A stretch of 35,667 nt of DNA from Stephanodiscus triporus (Eukaryota; Bacillariophyta; Thalassiosirophyceae; Thalassiosirales; Thalassiosiraceae), in NCBI GenBank assembly GCA_036939755.1, contig JALLAZ010000005.1:1-35667 (forward strand), written 5' to 3'. Made by a program: the position numbers and the translations under genes. Positions 17,678 to 27,360 of the stretch are shown here, piece after piece. Every line of letters begins with the position of its first letter. Within the stretch, counting starts at the first letter, position 1. Under the pieces are notes generated by a model. The model had not been told where the DNA came from. It saw nothing but the letters and a program-made list of their open reading frames with translations, and did no database searches.

Positions 17678-19345
17678 ATGGCGGCCACTCACGAGGATTT
17701 CGTCCTCTACGTCGATCATGCGAATCACCTAACCCCCCTCACCCTAGCGTACCATGCTACCGCCTCTCGGCATCTCACATCTGGCCGTTCGGATGTCATA
17801 CCCCCATCCACAACGGTTGAAACCGACTCTGCGTATTGTCCGCGATCGCTTACGTTTTGTGATGTGGCCACGGCCCTATCGGGAGATGGCGGTTACAAGG
17901 ATTGCCCCGTTTGTTTCAGTCCTGTGTCGATTTCCATTGATGAGAAAAATTCTCGTACTTCATCGGATGGTCGCCTGATATGCCACTATCTATGCGGACA
18001 TTGTCAGTGGTCTTCTCGGGAGTGCGGGGTAACATCCAACGCTGACAAATTGCTTGAGTATTCAACCTCGGATGACACTGATGCACCGAAGGAAGATGAG
18101 TTAGAAAAACAAAGAGGATTAGCTATTATCGATATTACCAGAGAGCTGGCCGTTTGTTTACAACGACGAATCTCGGAGAAAAACAAAGATGTAGATGCGA
18201 TATTCAATTCTATTACTACTATATGGGCGGAAAGAGAGCAGGAAGAACAACGTAGAAATCGCATGAATACTGGGATGACTATGACACAAGGAGATTCAGA
18301 TCGCAGAGAAAATAGTTGGTCACGGGAAATACTTGAGCAATCTCTGCTGGAAAAAAAGCAGGCGATGGACACTCTGTTTATCAGTCGCAAAGCCAATTAT
18401 CCCAGAGAGGACGCTAAAAAATTGGGTGATACCTCTGGCATTCCCGAGAATCTACCGACCCCACAACAAATAGCAGCTCAAATGACAATAACTGCTATCA
18501 CACCCCAATCTCGCTCCGATTTGTTTCCACTACCTGTATATTACCGAGCGAGGGTGAGTCGACGATGTCGCGCAGAGTTGGCTGCGGGTAGAACTGGAAT
18601 CTTGATCAAACCCAAACTCAATCCCCTGGAAGGTGATACCAGTTTAAGGGCGGGCCATGGGCAGTGGTGGAAGAAGGATTCAAGTGCTGTGCACGTTGTG
18701 CCAAGAGTGCGACTGTGTCGGCACGGAGCTGACCTTGCTTGTCAGAAGTACGCAGCACTGTTGAAAGTTAAGAATCCAACTTTGAATACGATGCGCCTTC
18801 GGCTCTCCGGTCCGTCAAGTCCCGAAGTGGATAACGAGGAAGCCAACAATCCTCCCGTTCCCCTTATTGACAAACGTGAACTCCAGCATATACTTGTTAA
18901 TCCTTTTACAGAAAAATTTGTTCAAGGTCGCCTGTGTTCTCCAAACGCCACGTCATCTATCATGCCTACGGACTTCTTTGTGTTACACCCTGTCGATGAT
19001 CCATTTTTGGATGTAGGAAAAGGCCAGGAGGATGACCCGTCGGAAGTGAGCAATTGGGATGCAACGACAATACTAGGTGCGGTCGGCGATGGGACAACCT
19101 CACAGTTGCGGATAGTAGCCACGAAGGGAGATACTGCGTGGGTTGAGATGGTTTTGTGCAATGCTGCCACCGATGCCGAAGTTTCTTCTGACACCACGTA
19201 TGCAAACGCCTATTTGGCAGTACCACTTGCTCTACAGGTTGAGGTTGGGAACGGTTCGTGGGAGGCATCTCTAATCAAAAGGCGGGACATGCCGGCGGAA
19301 GAAAAGGATTTGGTTACTCTTTATTTGGTTGCTTTGTTGCGCTAA
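17678..19345 (+). CDS. DCTN4: Dynactin subunit p62 (DCTN4) homologue
   Basis: The product is 555 residues, starting at the first ATG (17678); the frame is open further to a GTG at 17624. The N-terminal zinc-binding region reads YCPRSLTFCDV, DCPVCFSPV, then LCGHCQWSSRECGVT, the Cys-rich hallmark ending in a C-x-x-C-x-W-S-S-R element of dynactin p62. A coiled, charged middle follows (about 130-250). Then comes LPVYYRARVSRRCRAEL plus LIKPKLNPLEGDT, matching the conserved p62 segment of basic and SKPEFNP type. The C-terminal half is the beta-rich domain with VHVVPRVRL. p62 caps the pointed end of the dynactin Arp1 filament and helps attach dynein cargo. The gene seems intronless. The first metal site has fewer Cys than animal homologues. 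Confidence 0.82.
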   Translation: MAATHEDFVLYVDHANHLTPLTLAYHATASRHLTSGRSDVIPPSTTVETDSAYCPRSLTFCDVATALSGDGGYKDCPVCFSPVSISIDEKNSRTSSDGRLICHYLCGHCQWSSRECGVTSNADKLLEYSTSDDTDAPKEDELEKQRGLAIIDITRELAVCLQRRISEKNKDVDAIFNSITTIWAEREQEEQRRNRMNTGMTMTQGDSDRRENSWSREILEQSLLEKKQAMDTLFISRKANYPREDAKKLGDTSGIPENLPTPQQIAAQMTITAITPQSRSDLFPLPVYYRARVSRRCRAELAAGRTGILIKPKLNPLEGDTSLRAGHGQWWKKDSSAVHVVPRVRLCRHGADLACQKYAALLKVKNPTLNTMRLRLSGPSSPEVDNEEANNPPVPLIDKRELQHILVNPFTEKFVQGRLCSPNATSSIMPTDFFVLHPVDDPFLDVGKGQEDDPSEVSNWDATTILGAVGDGTTSQLRIVATKGDTAWVEMVLCNAATDAEVSSDTTYANAYLAVPLALQVEVGNGSWEASLIKRRDMPAEEKDLVTLYLVALLR

Positions 19346-19411
19346 GTAGTATCATAACTCAGTGATCCAAAACTCTTCATCCTTCTTCTCAAAATTTTAC
19401 TTATATTTAAT

Positions 19412-20293
19412 CTAAATCAAGAGTAAACTTTCTGCATCTGCCAATGGCATCAACAGTCCTCTCCGTGCATGCTGCCGACACATTCCAACTAGTATGTACG
19501 AAAAGGGAATCCAACACTTCCTTGGTGGTACATCAGGCTCTCGCACGTGCGTAGACTTTTTGCTGATGATAGTTTCTTTGCATACATCCCCTTCATCGCA
19601 CTCTTCTTGGTGGTCATATTCTTCATGGGCAGTTTGTTTGTTATTGATCACATCTTTTGATGCAACGGGGTTTCCTTCACCACCATTGGTGACGACAGAT
19701 TTCGCTCCTATAGCATCTTCGGGACTGAAGCAATCGGCCGGCGGCGCTCCGGGGCTGATGGTAGGAATGAACGGAACTTTATCAGAATCGGCCGCGTCTC
19801 TGATTTTGTCATTACAATGTGACCCATTTCCCAGCGCCATTTGAGCGTTTGAAGTTAATGGTGAACCATTTAAGTCAACGGCATGTGTCGGACCCGCTTC
19901 AAGGATGATCTCCTTTGCGTGTATTTGCACACCTCCATCACTGGATGCATGGTTCTTTCCCACATTGTCATTCACAATAACTTTGACAAGGACGAGGAGG
20001 AACAGTGTGTTGAGAATTAATAAGACAGCGATGGCAACCCCCATCGAACTCCATATTCGGGACTGCTTGACAGTTGCATCCGCTGGCTTGCTGCGACCTC
20101 TCACACCATCGCCATTATTTGATGCCTTGTCATCTTCCATCGTTGAGCGTTGGGCAGTGTTTTCTGCCCTGTCGATAATATGCGGCGTTGGAAGCACCCA
20201 CGTTGTTTCGCCACCAGGTCCGTGAAAATACTCGCGGCCAGATTTTGGATCCGTGAAAGCATACCACACCGTGGAGTCAGACCGTGTATCCAT
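19412..20293 (-). CDS. WW-domain single-pass membrane protein, function unknown
   Basis: The protein is 293 residues. A WW domain occupies residues 9-35, with Trp10 and Trp32 22 residues apart, an aromatic pair at Tyr22-Phe23, Gly-rich loops, and a final Pro35 (sequence GREYFHGPGGETTWVLP). Residues 83-105 form one strong transmembrane helix (VAIAVLLILNTLFLLVLVKV) after a basic stretch. The remaining about 190 residues are acidic and polar with scattered Cys and no recognised domain. WW domains bind Pro-rich ligands, here presumably on the cytosolic side. It could be an adaptor at an internal membrane. It is convergent with the dynactin gene (66 bp) and divergent from HSBP1. Confidence 0.75.
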   Translation of the reverse strand: MDTRSDSTVWYAFTDPKSGREYFHGPGGETTWVLPTPHIIDRAENTAQRSTMEDDKASNNGDGVRGRSKPADATVKQSRIWSSMGVAIAVLLILNTLFLLVLVKVIVNDNVGKNHASSDGGVQIHAKEIILEAGPTHAVDLNGSPLTSNAQMALGNGSHCNDKIRDAADSDKVPFIPTISPGAPPADCFSPEDAIGAKSVVTNGGEGNPVASKDVINNKQTAHEEYDHQEECDEGDVCKETIISKKSTHVREPDVPPRKCWIPFSYILVGMCRQHARRGLLMPLADAESLLLI

Positions 20294-20607
20294 TTTTGTA
20301 GTCTGCCAGTTCCAAACGTCACTTCACTTCTCAGAGTAGAGGAGAGAGAAATGAACTTCAGATTCAGGCCTTCGGATAACCATCAACTCCACACACATCA
20401 TCATGTGATTTTCTGTCCTGTTTTCTGATGCGCGGGCGAAAAAAGAGCGCGCAGGTGAGGACCGGGTCACCGGACTCCCCGCTCTGTGTGGTGGGAGCTC
20501 ACCGTAATCGGGAGTTCGTCAAAAAAATAAACTCTTGCGAGACGAAAGCCAACGTCTTCGGACAAAGCACTGAGGAGAGGACTGGAGAACGGAAGAACCC
20601 TCCAAGG
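20294..20607. other. Divergent promoter region, WW protein / HSBP1
   Basis: The HSBP1 frame stays open upstream to an ATG at 20428, but that extension (RGRKKSAQVRTGSP and so on) has no family counterpart and is more likely 5' leader. No other element seen. Confidence 0.35.
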
Positions 20608-21438
20608 ATGGCGGCGTCGTCTTTGAGCAACGACACTACGGACGCCTCTTCACCAAGTGGCGAAAATCCTGACGATTTGGATGTCTTCGTCAAAGAGTTG
20701 ATGGAAAACAGTAAGTGAAAGTGTGAAAGTGCTTTTCATTTTCATGTTTGTTTGGCAATTGCTTACCACTTACTCTACCATCATCCCTCTGTAGTGGTAA
20801 GCCGCAAAGACGCCCGTGTGGTTTCAAATAGCTCTTAGCACTCTCGTCCGCCCTGAAACGGTCGTACCAAGCTCGCCGCGATCGCGCGCACCCACCTCCT
20901 TCAGTGCCTTCGCGTCGCTTCGGGGGGGACCCTTTTTCATTCTCAATTGATAATTAGAATTTTGTGGAGGTTGACGATTGATCACTTCATACGATGTTTC
21001 TTCTCTCCCTCTTCTAAGGGAAAGAATGATGACGCGAATAAATCGTCTTTTTGGGCCTCCCGGCACAATGGCAGATATAGAACCTCTGTTTCCATGTCCG
21101 ATGACGAAAGTGTGGTCGTGCATTTGCCTGACATTGCAAAGAAGCAGCTGTTTGATACTTGCTTGTAGTTTTTGTTCTCATGTTTTCTAACTTTATTTTC
21201 TTACGATATGGATACCAAATTCAAATGATTTGCACGTGCATGTATCCAGCAAACCCGTTTCAACCGACTGAGTGATTCAATAGTAGGTCGCATTGATGAC
21301 ATGGGCGCAAAGATTGACGAGTTAGAAAAGTCTTTGAATGAGTTGATGGATCAGGCTGGGGTTGAGTCGACAGCATCTGACGGTCTGGAGAAAAGCGATG
21401 CCAAGGGAATCCCAACCGTTAAGCGCTCTTTGAACTAG
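20608..21438 (+). CDS. HSBP1: Heat shock factor-binding protein 1 (HSBP1), with a predicted 2-nt microexon
   Basis: Predicted exons are 20608-20710, 20795-20796 and 21250-21438, for 97 residues. Exon 1 ends with the start of the coiled coil, DLDVFVKELMEN plus one base (A). Exon 3 reads QTRFNRLSDSIVGRIDDMGA, then KIDELEKSLNELMDQAGVE, the hallmark HSBP1 heptad region. Joining exons 1 and 3 directly by GT-AG puts exon 3 out of frame and hits a stop. A 2-nt exon, TG, framed by a good acceptor (catccctctgtag) and donor (gtaagc), restores the frame and makes the conserved Met before Gln. HSBP1 is a small trimeric or hexameric coiled-coil protein that binds and dampens heat shock factor and also acts in WASH-complex assembly. 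The Ser/Asp-rich N- and polar C-termini are disordered. Confidence 0.85.
20795..20796 (+). other. Predicted 2-nt microexon (TG) of HSBP1
   Basis: Introns would be 20711-20794 (84 nt, gtaagt to tgtag) and 20797-21249 (453 nt, gtaagc to atccag). The joined codon is A|TG, giving Met, which is the residue expected in the family at this place. Confidence 0.65.
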
Positions 21439-21479
21439 CATCATTTCTTCGTGATTGAAGAAATTCGGGTATTGATTGT

Positions 21480-24400
21480 TTACTTAGCAACAGTTATGCA
21501 ATTGTCCAAATCTGACAGCAGGGCATCCAACGCTGCAACTTCCTTTGGCGATTCTGAGTCACAGCTGGCACAACGAAGTTTCTTTATAACGCCATTAATC
21601 AGAAGTTTGCATTTGACCAGGCCCTCTTTCATCCCAGTTGCTTTGTGATAGGCATATATTTCCTTCGCCAAACTCGTCATTTTAGAAATCAACACTGGGT
21701 CATCCTCCCAACCCTTCAATGATTGCAAAGTTCTGTATTCTTTCATCAAATCGTTGTAAACTTCTTCCATCAACCCCATCTCTTCATTGAACCTTGCAGA
21801 AACTTCATAGAGCCATACTTCAGACGTCGACAATTTCAACTTTTCTAGCAGCTGTCTCGCTCGGGCTAATGTTCTCCTTGATGAATCAAGGGCAATTGTT
21901 TCACGCGACGTACGAGCGTCATGAAAATTCTGTAGCGAGCCCCCCAAAATTGCACGAATAACCTTCTCTTCAGGTGTGGGAATTTCGTCCGAGGAGTTTT
22001 TTCTCGCTTTGAGATTTAGCACCTCAATACACGTTTGTATTGCCTCATCCCATTTTTTCAAGTCGATGCATGTGTAGAGTTTGCTGACCCATACTCTCCA
22101 GTTGTTGCGGTTTCGTTTCAGTGACTGAGTCAAGCGGAAGACGTTAGCACTGTTCACTTTCTGCAGAAACAGGTACGGTATGCAATAATAGTGTGACTCA
22201 CCTCTATGAGAGCGGGGTACGCTTCTGACGGATTCTTCCTGCGCATGTGTATGGCAGCAACATTAGCCCATGCATCCCCCTCCTCAGGTTCTTGTTGCAC
22301 AACTTCAGTAAACGCACGCAAAGCTGTGTCCCATTCCCCTAACTGCATGCAGATAGTGCCCACCCTAAACCAAACTGCGGGCATGAGTGGCTTTATCGCA
22401 AGCCCCGCTCGAAAGTGAGACAATGATTTTCTCAAATCGCCTTTATCAAAGTGCAGTTTCCCAAGAGCAACATGAGCATCGTAAAATTTGCCATTGGAAA
22501 GCTCGAGCGCACGCTCAAAGTATACTGGATCATTCGTCAAACCACCTAATGCGGCAAACATTCGTGGCGTCTCTCTCTCCGCAAGGCGCGCTCGGACGGT
22601 AGCCATGGCCTTCCTCTCGTTTCCCGCGATGCGATAGCACTCCACAACCTCATCCCACAGTTCTATCTCTTCGAAAATTTCAGCGGCACTGGTAACAATG
22701 CCAAGCTTGGCGTATCTTTCTGCCAAGTCACGCAACATATCCCAACGAGGGGGGTAGACTATACCGTGAAGATTCCGGAGGCGATCCTGCGCCGGAGCCG
22801 AGTCCTCCTCAACGGATTTGAAGGTGGACTGCGTCAACGTGAGTCGGTTGGAGTGTTGATCCGTCAAGGCTTGAATCTGCAATATCGCTCGCTCTCTCCC
22901 ATGGGTGCGTTCGCATTCAAGCCACGCTCGTTCGAGCAATGCCGTCGCATATACCATCCAGTCGTCGTGCTGGTTTAGAACGCGCGCGAGGTATGCACCC
23001 ATTTGTTCTCCCGTGAGTCCATCCATTGGGTTGTCATTTTTAACGTCCAAGCACAAACCTAGCAGTATAGACTGATCAAGAATTGACAACGTGTGATGCT
23101 CATTGTCGCCTTCCTTCTCGAACTTGATTTTTTCGAGAAGAAGTGCATCATCGCTTACATCATCGTGTTTGATCATTTGACTTTCAATGTTTGCAACTTT
23201 CTTTGATAACGAGTCTAGCGATTCTTGATCCGTGACAGAATTCTGTGATGACCGTTTTGCTCGGACCAGATACTGAGCAGTTGCAGTTTGTTGATACTTG
23301 GTACGTTTTCCCTCCGCCCCAGTTACCTCAACCTTCAAGCCGGAGATCTCGAGTGCTTTCTTGAAAGAAGCCTTCCCTCGCCCGAGTTTGCGAAAATGGT
23401 GCTGCGCCAGACCCCATTCCAGCATGATGCTACTGGCGACGTGCGCGTTGCGATGTTCGTCGCGAATGATCACTCGGCTCTCGCAAAATACAGACACGCA
23501 ACGCGAGAACATGGCCTCCGCTTCGTTCCAGAGAGTGGGACATGCCTGCCCATCGTCGTCGTCGCGTCTCGTCGAAATTAATCGTCGATGTGCGACTATC
23601 GCCCTCGCGCTCCAAAGAGATGCACACGAGAGATGCTTGGCACAAGCTGAAAACACGGAGCCACCGGCGGAGCTGATTCCCAATGATGCTTCCGTATCTG
23701 ACGAGGGCGCATCTTCTGTTGCATATATATTTCGGGACCACGACCTAAACGGACGGGAGGGTTCCGCCAGCATCGATAGGATGGCCCGCCCGACCAGCAA
23801 GAAGTAGGGCGCGACGCAGACCTGGAAGGGCCATTCGCCATCGATGGACAATTCCGCGAGGATTGCATTATGAAAGAAATTGGTCGTGTTCGTCTCCTTG
23901 AGTGAACGAACGCGATCCTCGTGATGCAATTCGGATCCATTCGCCGCGGACGCATTATCTTCCAAAATCGAAGGTAAGGTAACAGCAGGCGACAGCGGAC
24001 GATATTCAATGCATGTAGACTTCTCGTTCTCCGGGCTTGCCAATGACTGGAACATACCATGAGGATTGATCCCGTCCAGCGGGTGTCCCTCCTTTTTCTC
24101 CTCCTCCGGCTTCAAGCCCCAATCCATGGATGGGCCGGTGTAGTTCAACTGCAGGAATAGATCGAGCGATGCGATACCGATGATTTCGAGCTCGATGCAC
24201 TTGATGATGGCATCGCCGTGGCTCATCTCGTCCGAAAACTGCCCGAGCGCCCTCCTTTTGATCCGATCCGTCATCGAGTCTTGACCGAACGTCCGGTCAT
24301 CGATCTCGCCGCCACCGCCGTTTCCGAAGATCCCCAACGCGATATCAGATCGCAAAACGTCGGCATACCGTCCATTCTCCAACAGGTCGAATAGTTCCAT

Positions 24401-25003
24401 CAGTTTCCCCGCCCGAGTATTGTTCTGGAATAGTGCGACGCGGTCGTAAACATCGGCGATGCCTCCATCGGGACGAGGGAGCAACCGATCGCTTTCGATG
24501 GCCAATATCTCCTCATCGACATCGGTCAGCTGAACGTTTAAGCCGTCGAAGAATGCGATCGAAGAGAGTGAACACCCCTCGCGAGGACGATCGTCGTCGA
24601 AGGGAAACGATGGCAATGTCGGAGAAACCAACGAGGGGGCGTCGGTCGAGGACGCCCCGCGATTCGAGGGCCGCGAATAATCGTGGACCCGCGTCGGATC
24701 GCGCTCGCAGTCGTCATCTTCGCGGTCGACGCCATCCTCCCCGATCGGCGACGCGTCGTCGACGCGCGACGACGATATTACCACTCCTCCTCCCCCTCCC
24801 CCTCCCCCTTCGCCCTCCGCCACCGCCGACGATGATGCCGCCTCCTCGACACCGTCGTCGTCGAAGTCGACGCCGGTGAAATCCACGCGGGAGAATGCCA
24901 CGTCGTCATCATCGCTACTGCCATCCGAATCGTCCGCGATGAAACCGATCGTCCGCTGGTTCGAATTCGTGTGGAGGGCCGGGGCGGTGTTCATGGTCAG
25001 CAT
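21480..25003 (-). CDS. TTC27: TTC27/Emw1-type tetratricopeptide repeat protein
   Basis: Exon 1 is 22202-25003 and exon 2 is 21480-22160, joined across a 41-nt intron (gtgagt to tctgcag) in phase 0, for 1160 residues. An acidic, Gly/Ser-rich low-complexity leader (about 1-110) precedes an alpha-helical body. TPR units are clear near the exon junction: KLGIVTSAAEIFEEIELWDE, ALELSNGKFYDAHVALGKLH, FRAGLAIKPLMPAVWFRVGT, and FTEVVQQEPEEGDAWANVAA. Exon 2 opens KVNSANVFRLTQSLKRNRNN and WRVWVSKLYTCIDLKKWDEA, matching the C-terminal TTC27 layout. Homologues are cytosolic; yeast Emw1 is linked to cell-wall integrity, and TTC27 to assembly of large complexes. Conservation is in the C-terminal half; the first 500 residues are poorly recognisable. 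Confidence 0.82.
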
Positions 25004-25268
25004 CTCTTGCGGGTGGTGGTGGCGAGGTACTCCTACATATCATAGGGGGCGGGGAGAGCAACAAAAATAAATAATGTATGTACGTAGATACATAAATGAA
25101 AATGAGTGGTTTGCCCACAGAAATGGCGGGTACAAAAGTATCCGCATGTTGTGTCCAATTTGTGTATTTCACAACTGTATGGTACTCCCAGTCTCACGAC
25201 TCCGACATTCGGCTTTCTCGGCACTCATCCAAAAACATAAAATAGAGTAGTAATATTATTATATCATC
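25004..25268. other. Divergent promoter region, TTC27 / ubiquitin-like protein
   Basis: Short AT-rich region between two divergent starts, including ataaataatgtatgt near 25067 and ataatattattatatc just before the ubiquitin-like gene. These are promoter-like but unproven. Confidence 0.35.
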
Positions 25269-25879
25269 ATGCCGCGACCGCGACGATCGTCACGTCGGAA
25301 CTACAACCGCATAGTCGGCGGCTCCGACGGCCAGGACGATCCCTCGTCGTCCGGCGTCGTCTCCGCCCGCGACGAGCTGCCGCCGTCGCCGTCGTCGTCG
25401 TCCGCGGACGACGGGGGGGGAGAGAACGACGACGGCGGCGGCGTACGATCGAACGACGACGTCGTCTCATCGTCGTCGTCGTCGTCGTCGTCGCTCCTCC
25501 TCCTCCCCCCGTCCCCCGCCTCCGTCCCACCCGCGGCGGGGGTCGTCGAGGACGGGATCAACGTCGTCCTGATGGACGCGGCGCAGGCGAAATTCGACGT
25601 CCCGTGCGATCGGGGGTGGAGGGTGCACGATCTCAAGGTGGCGAGCGCGCGTATCACGAGGGTGCCGCCCGGGAGTCAGCGGCTGATACACATGGGTAGG
25701 CTCCTCGAGGACGGCATGACCCTCGACGAGTGCGGGATAAGGGAGGACGGGAGGATAGTGCACCTCTTCCCGAAGCCGAACGTCGTGATCGGGGGGGGGG
25801 GCGGGGGGGGCACGACGACGACGACGGCGGCGGCGGACTACGACGACGGCGACGGCGACGGGACAACGGGGGCATCGAC

Positions 25880-25911
<32 letters not shown>

Positions 25912-26762
25912 GAGGGGCTAGGGGGGGCGGAGGAGGGGGCGGCGCGCACGTGCCCCAGATAATACTCGACGCGGAGGAGGCGTCCCGACGGTCACAGATA
26001 CTCATACTCTCGAGTCAGGAGATATTCGAGGCGCAGCACCGCGTGAAGATATTCTCCTTCCTGCTCATGATCATAACCTCCATGGAGTTGCTCACCCTGA
26101 TGACGCTCTTCGTGGGGGTGCAGGTGGGGGAGGATCCCTACGGCGGGGGGGGGGGGTCGTCGTCGTCGTCCTCCCACGAGCTGCCGCCGGGCAATCCCAC
26201 CGACTCGCCCCCCGCGAACCCGAACGCGCCCGACATGGACATGGAGATGCGCACGTGGCAGGATAGCGATTACTTCGACGCGGTGATATCCGCCTTCGGG
26301 TTCTACGTCTCGCTCCTCGGGATCAAGGCCACGTCCGAGAACACGTCGCAGCTCGCGAGGCGTTACCTCCTCTGCCTGACCGCGGCGGGGGTAGGTTCCA
26401 ACTGTTACTACTACTACCTCAACGTGAACGCGCAAAGGAGGCAGGCCGAGGCGCACAATCAGATCGTCGGCGGCTCGGCGCTGTACGCCACGGCGTTCGT
26501 GGGGATACTCCTGCCCCTGACGGTCTGGACGATGTGCATCGGGAGGGCGTATCAATTCCAATCGCTAATCAGGGAGGCAGAGGTCGAGGCGGAGGAGAGG
26601 ACGCGGGGATCGTACGGAGGAGGAGGAGGAGGAGGAGGAGGAGGAGGAGAGGCGGGATTGGGAGAAAATAGTCGCGTCGAGGTCGTAGGCGAGACGTCGA
26701 GGACTCTTTCGTACGGGAGCGAAGATTTGGAGCTCGCCGTGGAGCGGGACGTTTCGACGTGA
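25269..26762 (+). CDS. Ubiquitin-like domain protein with about four membrane segments
   Basis: The protein is 497 residues, intronless and GC-rich. Residues 1-95 are low-complexity (Ser, Asp and Gly runs). A ubiquitin-like fold is at about 97-170: INVVLMDAAQAKFDVPCDRG, then VHDLKVASARITRVPPGSQR, then LIHMGRLLEDGMTLDECGIR, ending EDGRIVHLFPKP. A Gly-rich linker follows. Hydrophobic segments lie at about 259-283, 334-353, 364-385 and 400-425. The C-terminus is acidic after another Gly run. Membrane ubiquitin-like proteins are often partners of ER-associated degradation, but no such partner can be named from the sequence. The segment with the Ubl should face the cytosol. There is no di-Gly terminus, so it is not a conjugated modifier. 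Repeat expansions make the linker lengths unreliable. Confidence 0.75.
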
Positions 26763-27360
26763 TGGAACATTTCCCCGTAATCAAACTTTTGGTTGCGCCT
26801 TGCGACGTCCGGGTGTACGTTAATATATGAAATAGTTACCCATGTCTGCCGTGAATTTCGGTACCGTTCGAATGATTGCTTCAGTTCTTCTCGTGTTGGC
26901 GCTGGTCTTTTTCTACTACTTGCTTATATCGGGCCCGCAGTTGAGATTTTCTCCTGCGTGTTTGGGAATCGACGTCTACAGTGCGAAGTTACCTATGCCA
27001 AGTACATTTTCAGCTTTGGAATCGGCGGACGGTAGGGCAAGGAGTTATGGATCGAAGTCGTTAGTATCAGAAAAGGGCCTTTAAGTAGTAGTCTGAGGAG
27101 CGGTTTTAGAGACTGGTAAAGTGTGTACTCTACCGTTTTAGACACCATCAAGTGCAAGCCTCCGCCAAACTCCTCATGTGTAATTTCATTCCGGACATGC
27201 ACATTATTAATTCCTACGTGAAACTTTTACGAGCATTACTTTTACGAGCATTTATTTTGTTGGTGTTGACACAGGCGCGCTGAAGTTCGAGAAGTGGCGT
27301 CAACCATGGGGACGCGACCGACGCGACCGCGTTTGAACACACCATTTTCATGTATCAACC
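26763..27360. other. Intergenic stretch with one doubtful small ORF
   Basis: The only notable frame is 26842-27084 (+), 80 codons, whose start is hydrophobic (ASVLLVLALVFFYYLLI). Without homology or codon evidence it may be chance. A small inverted repeat, ggtaaagtgtgtactctacc, lies at about 27115-27134. No RNA gene could be supported. Confidence 0.35.

Noticed and set aside
20428..20607. Upstream extension of HSBP1 to ATG 20428
   Set aside because: The extra 60 residues have no counterpart; the ATG at 20608 gives the normal size.
20797..21249. ORFs inside the long second HSBP1 intron (for example 20947-21168 + and 20824-21123 -)
   Set aside because: No recognisable domain and no splice structure; regarded as intronic.
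25467..25949. Arg/Ser-rich antisense ORFs over the ubiquitin-like gene
   Set aside because: Produced by triplet repeats on the opposite strand; no motif.
26842..27084. 80-codon ORF with a hydrophobic start
   Set aside because: No homology, no codon evidence, and such short hydrophobic frames occur by chance.
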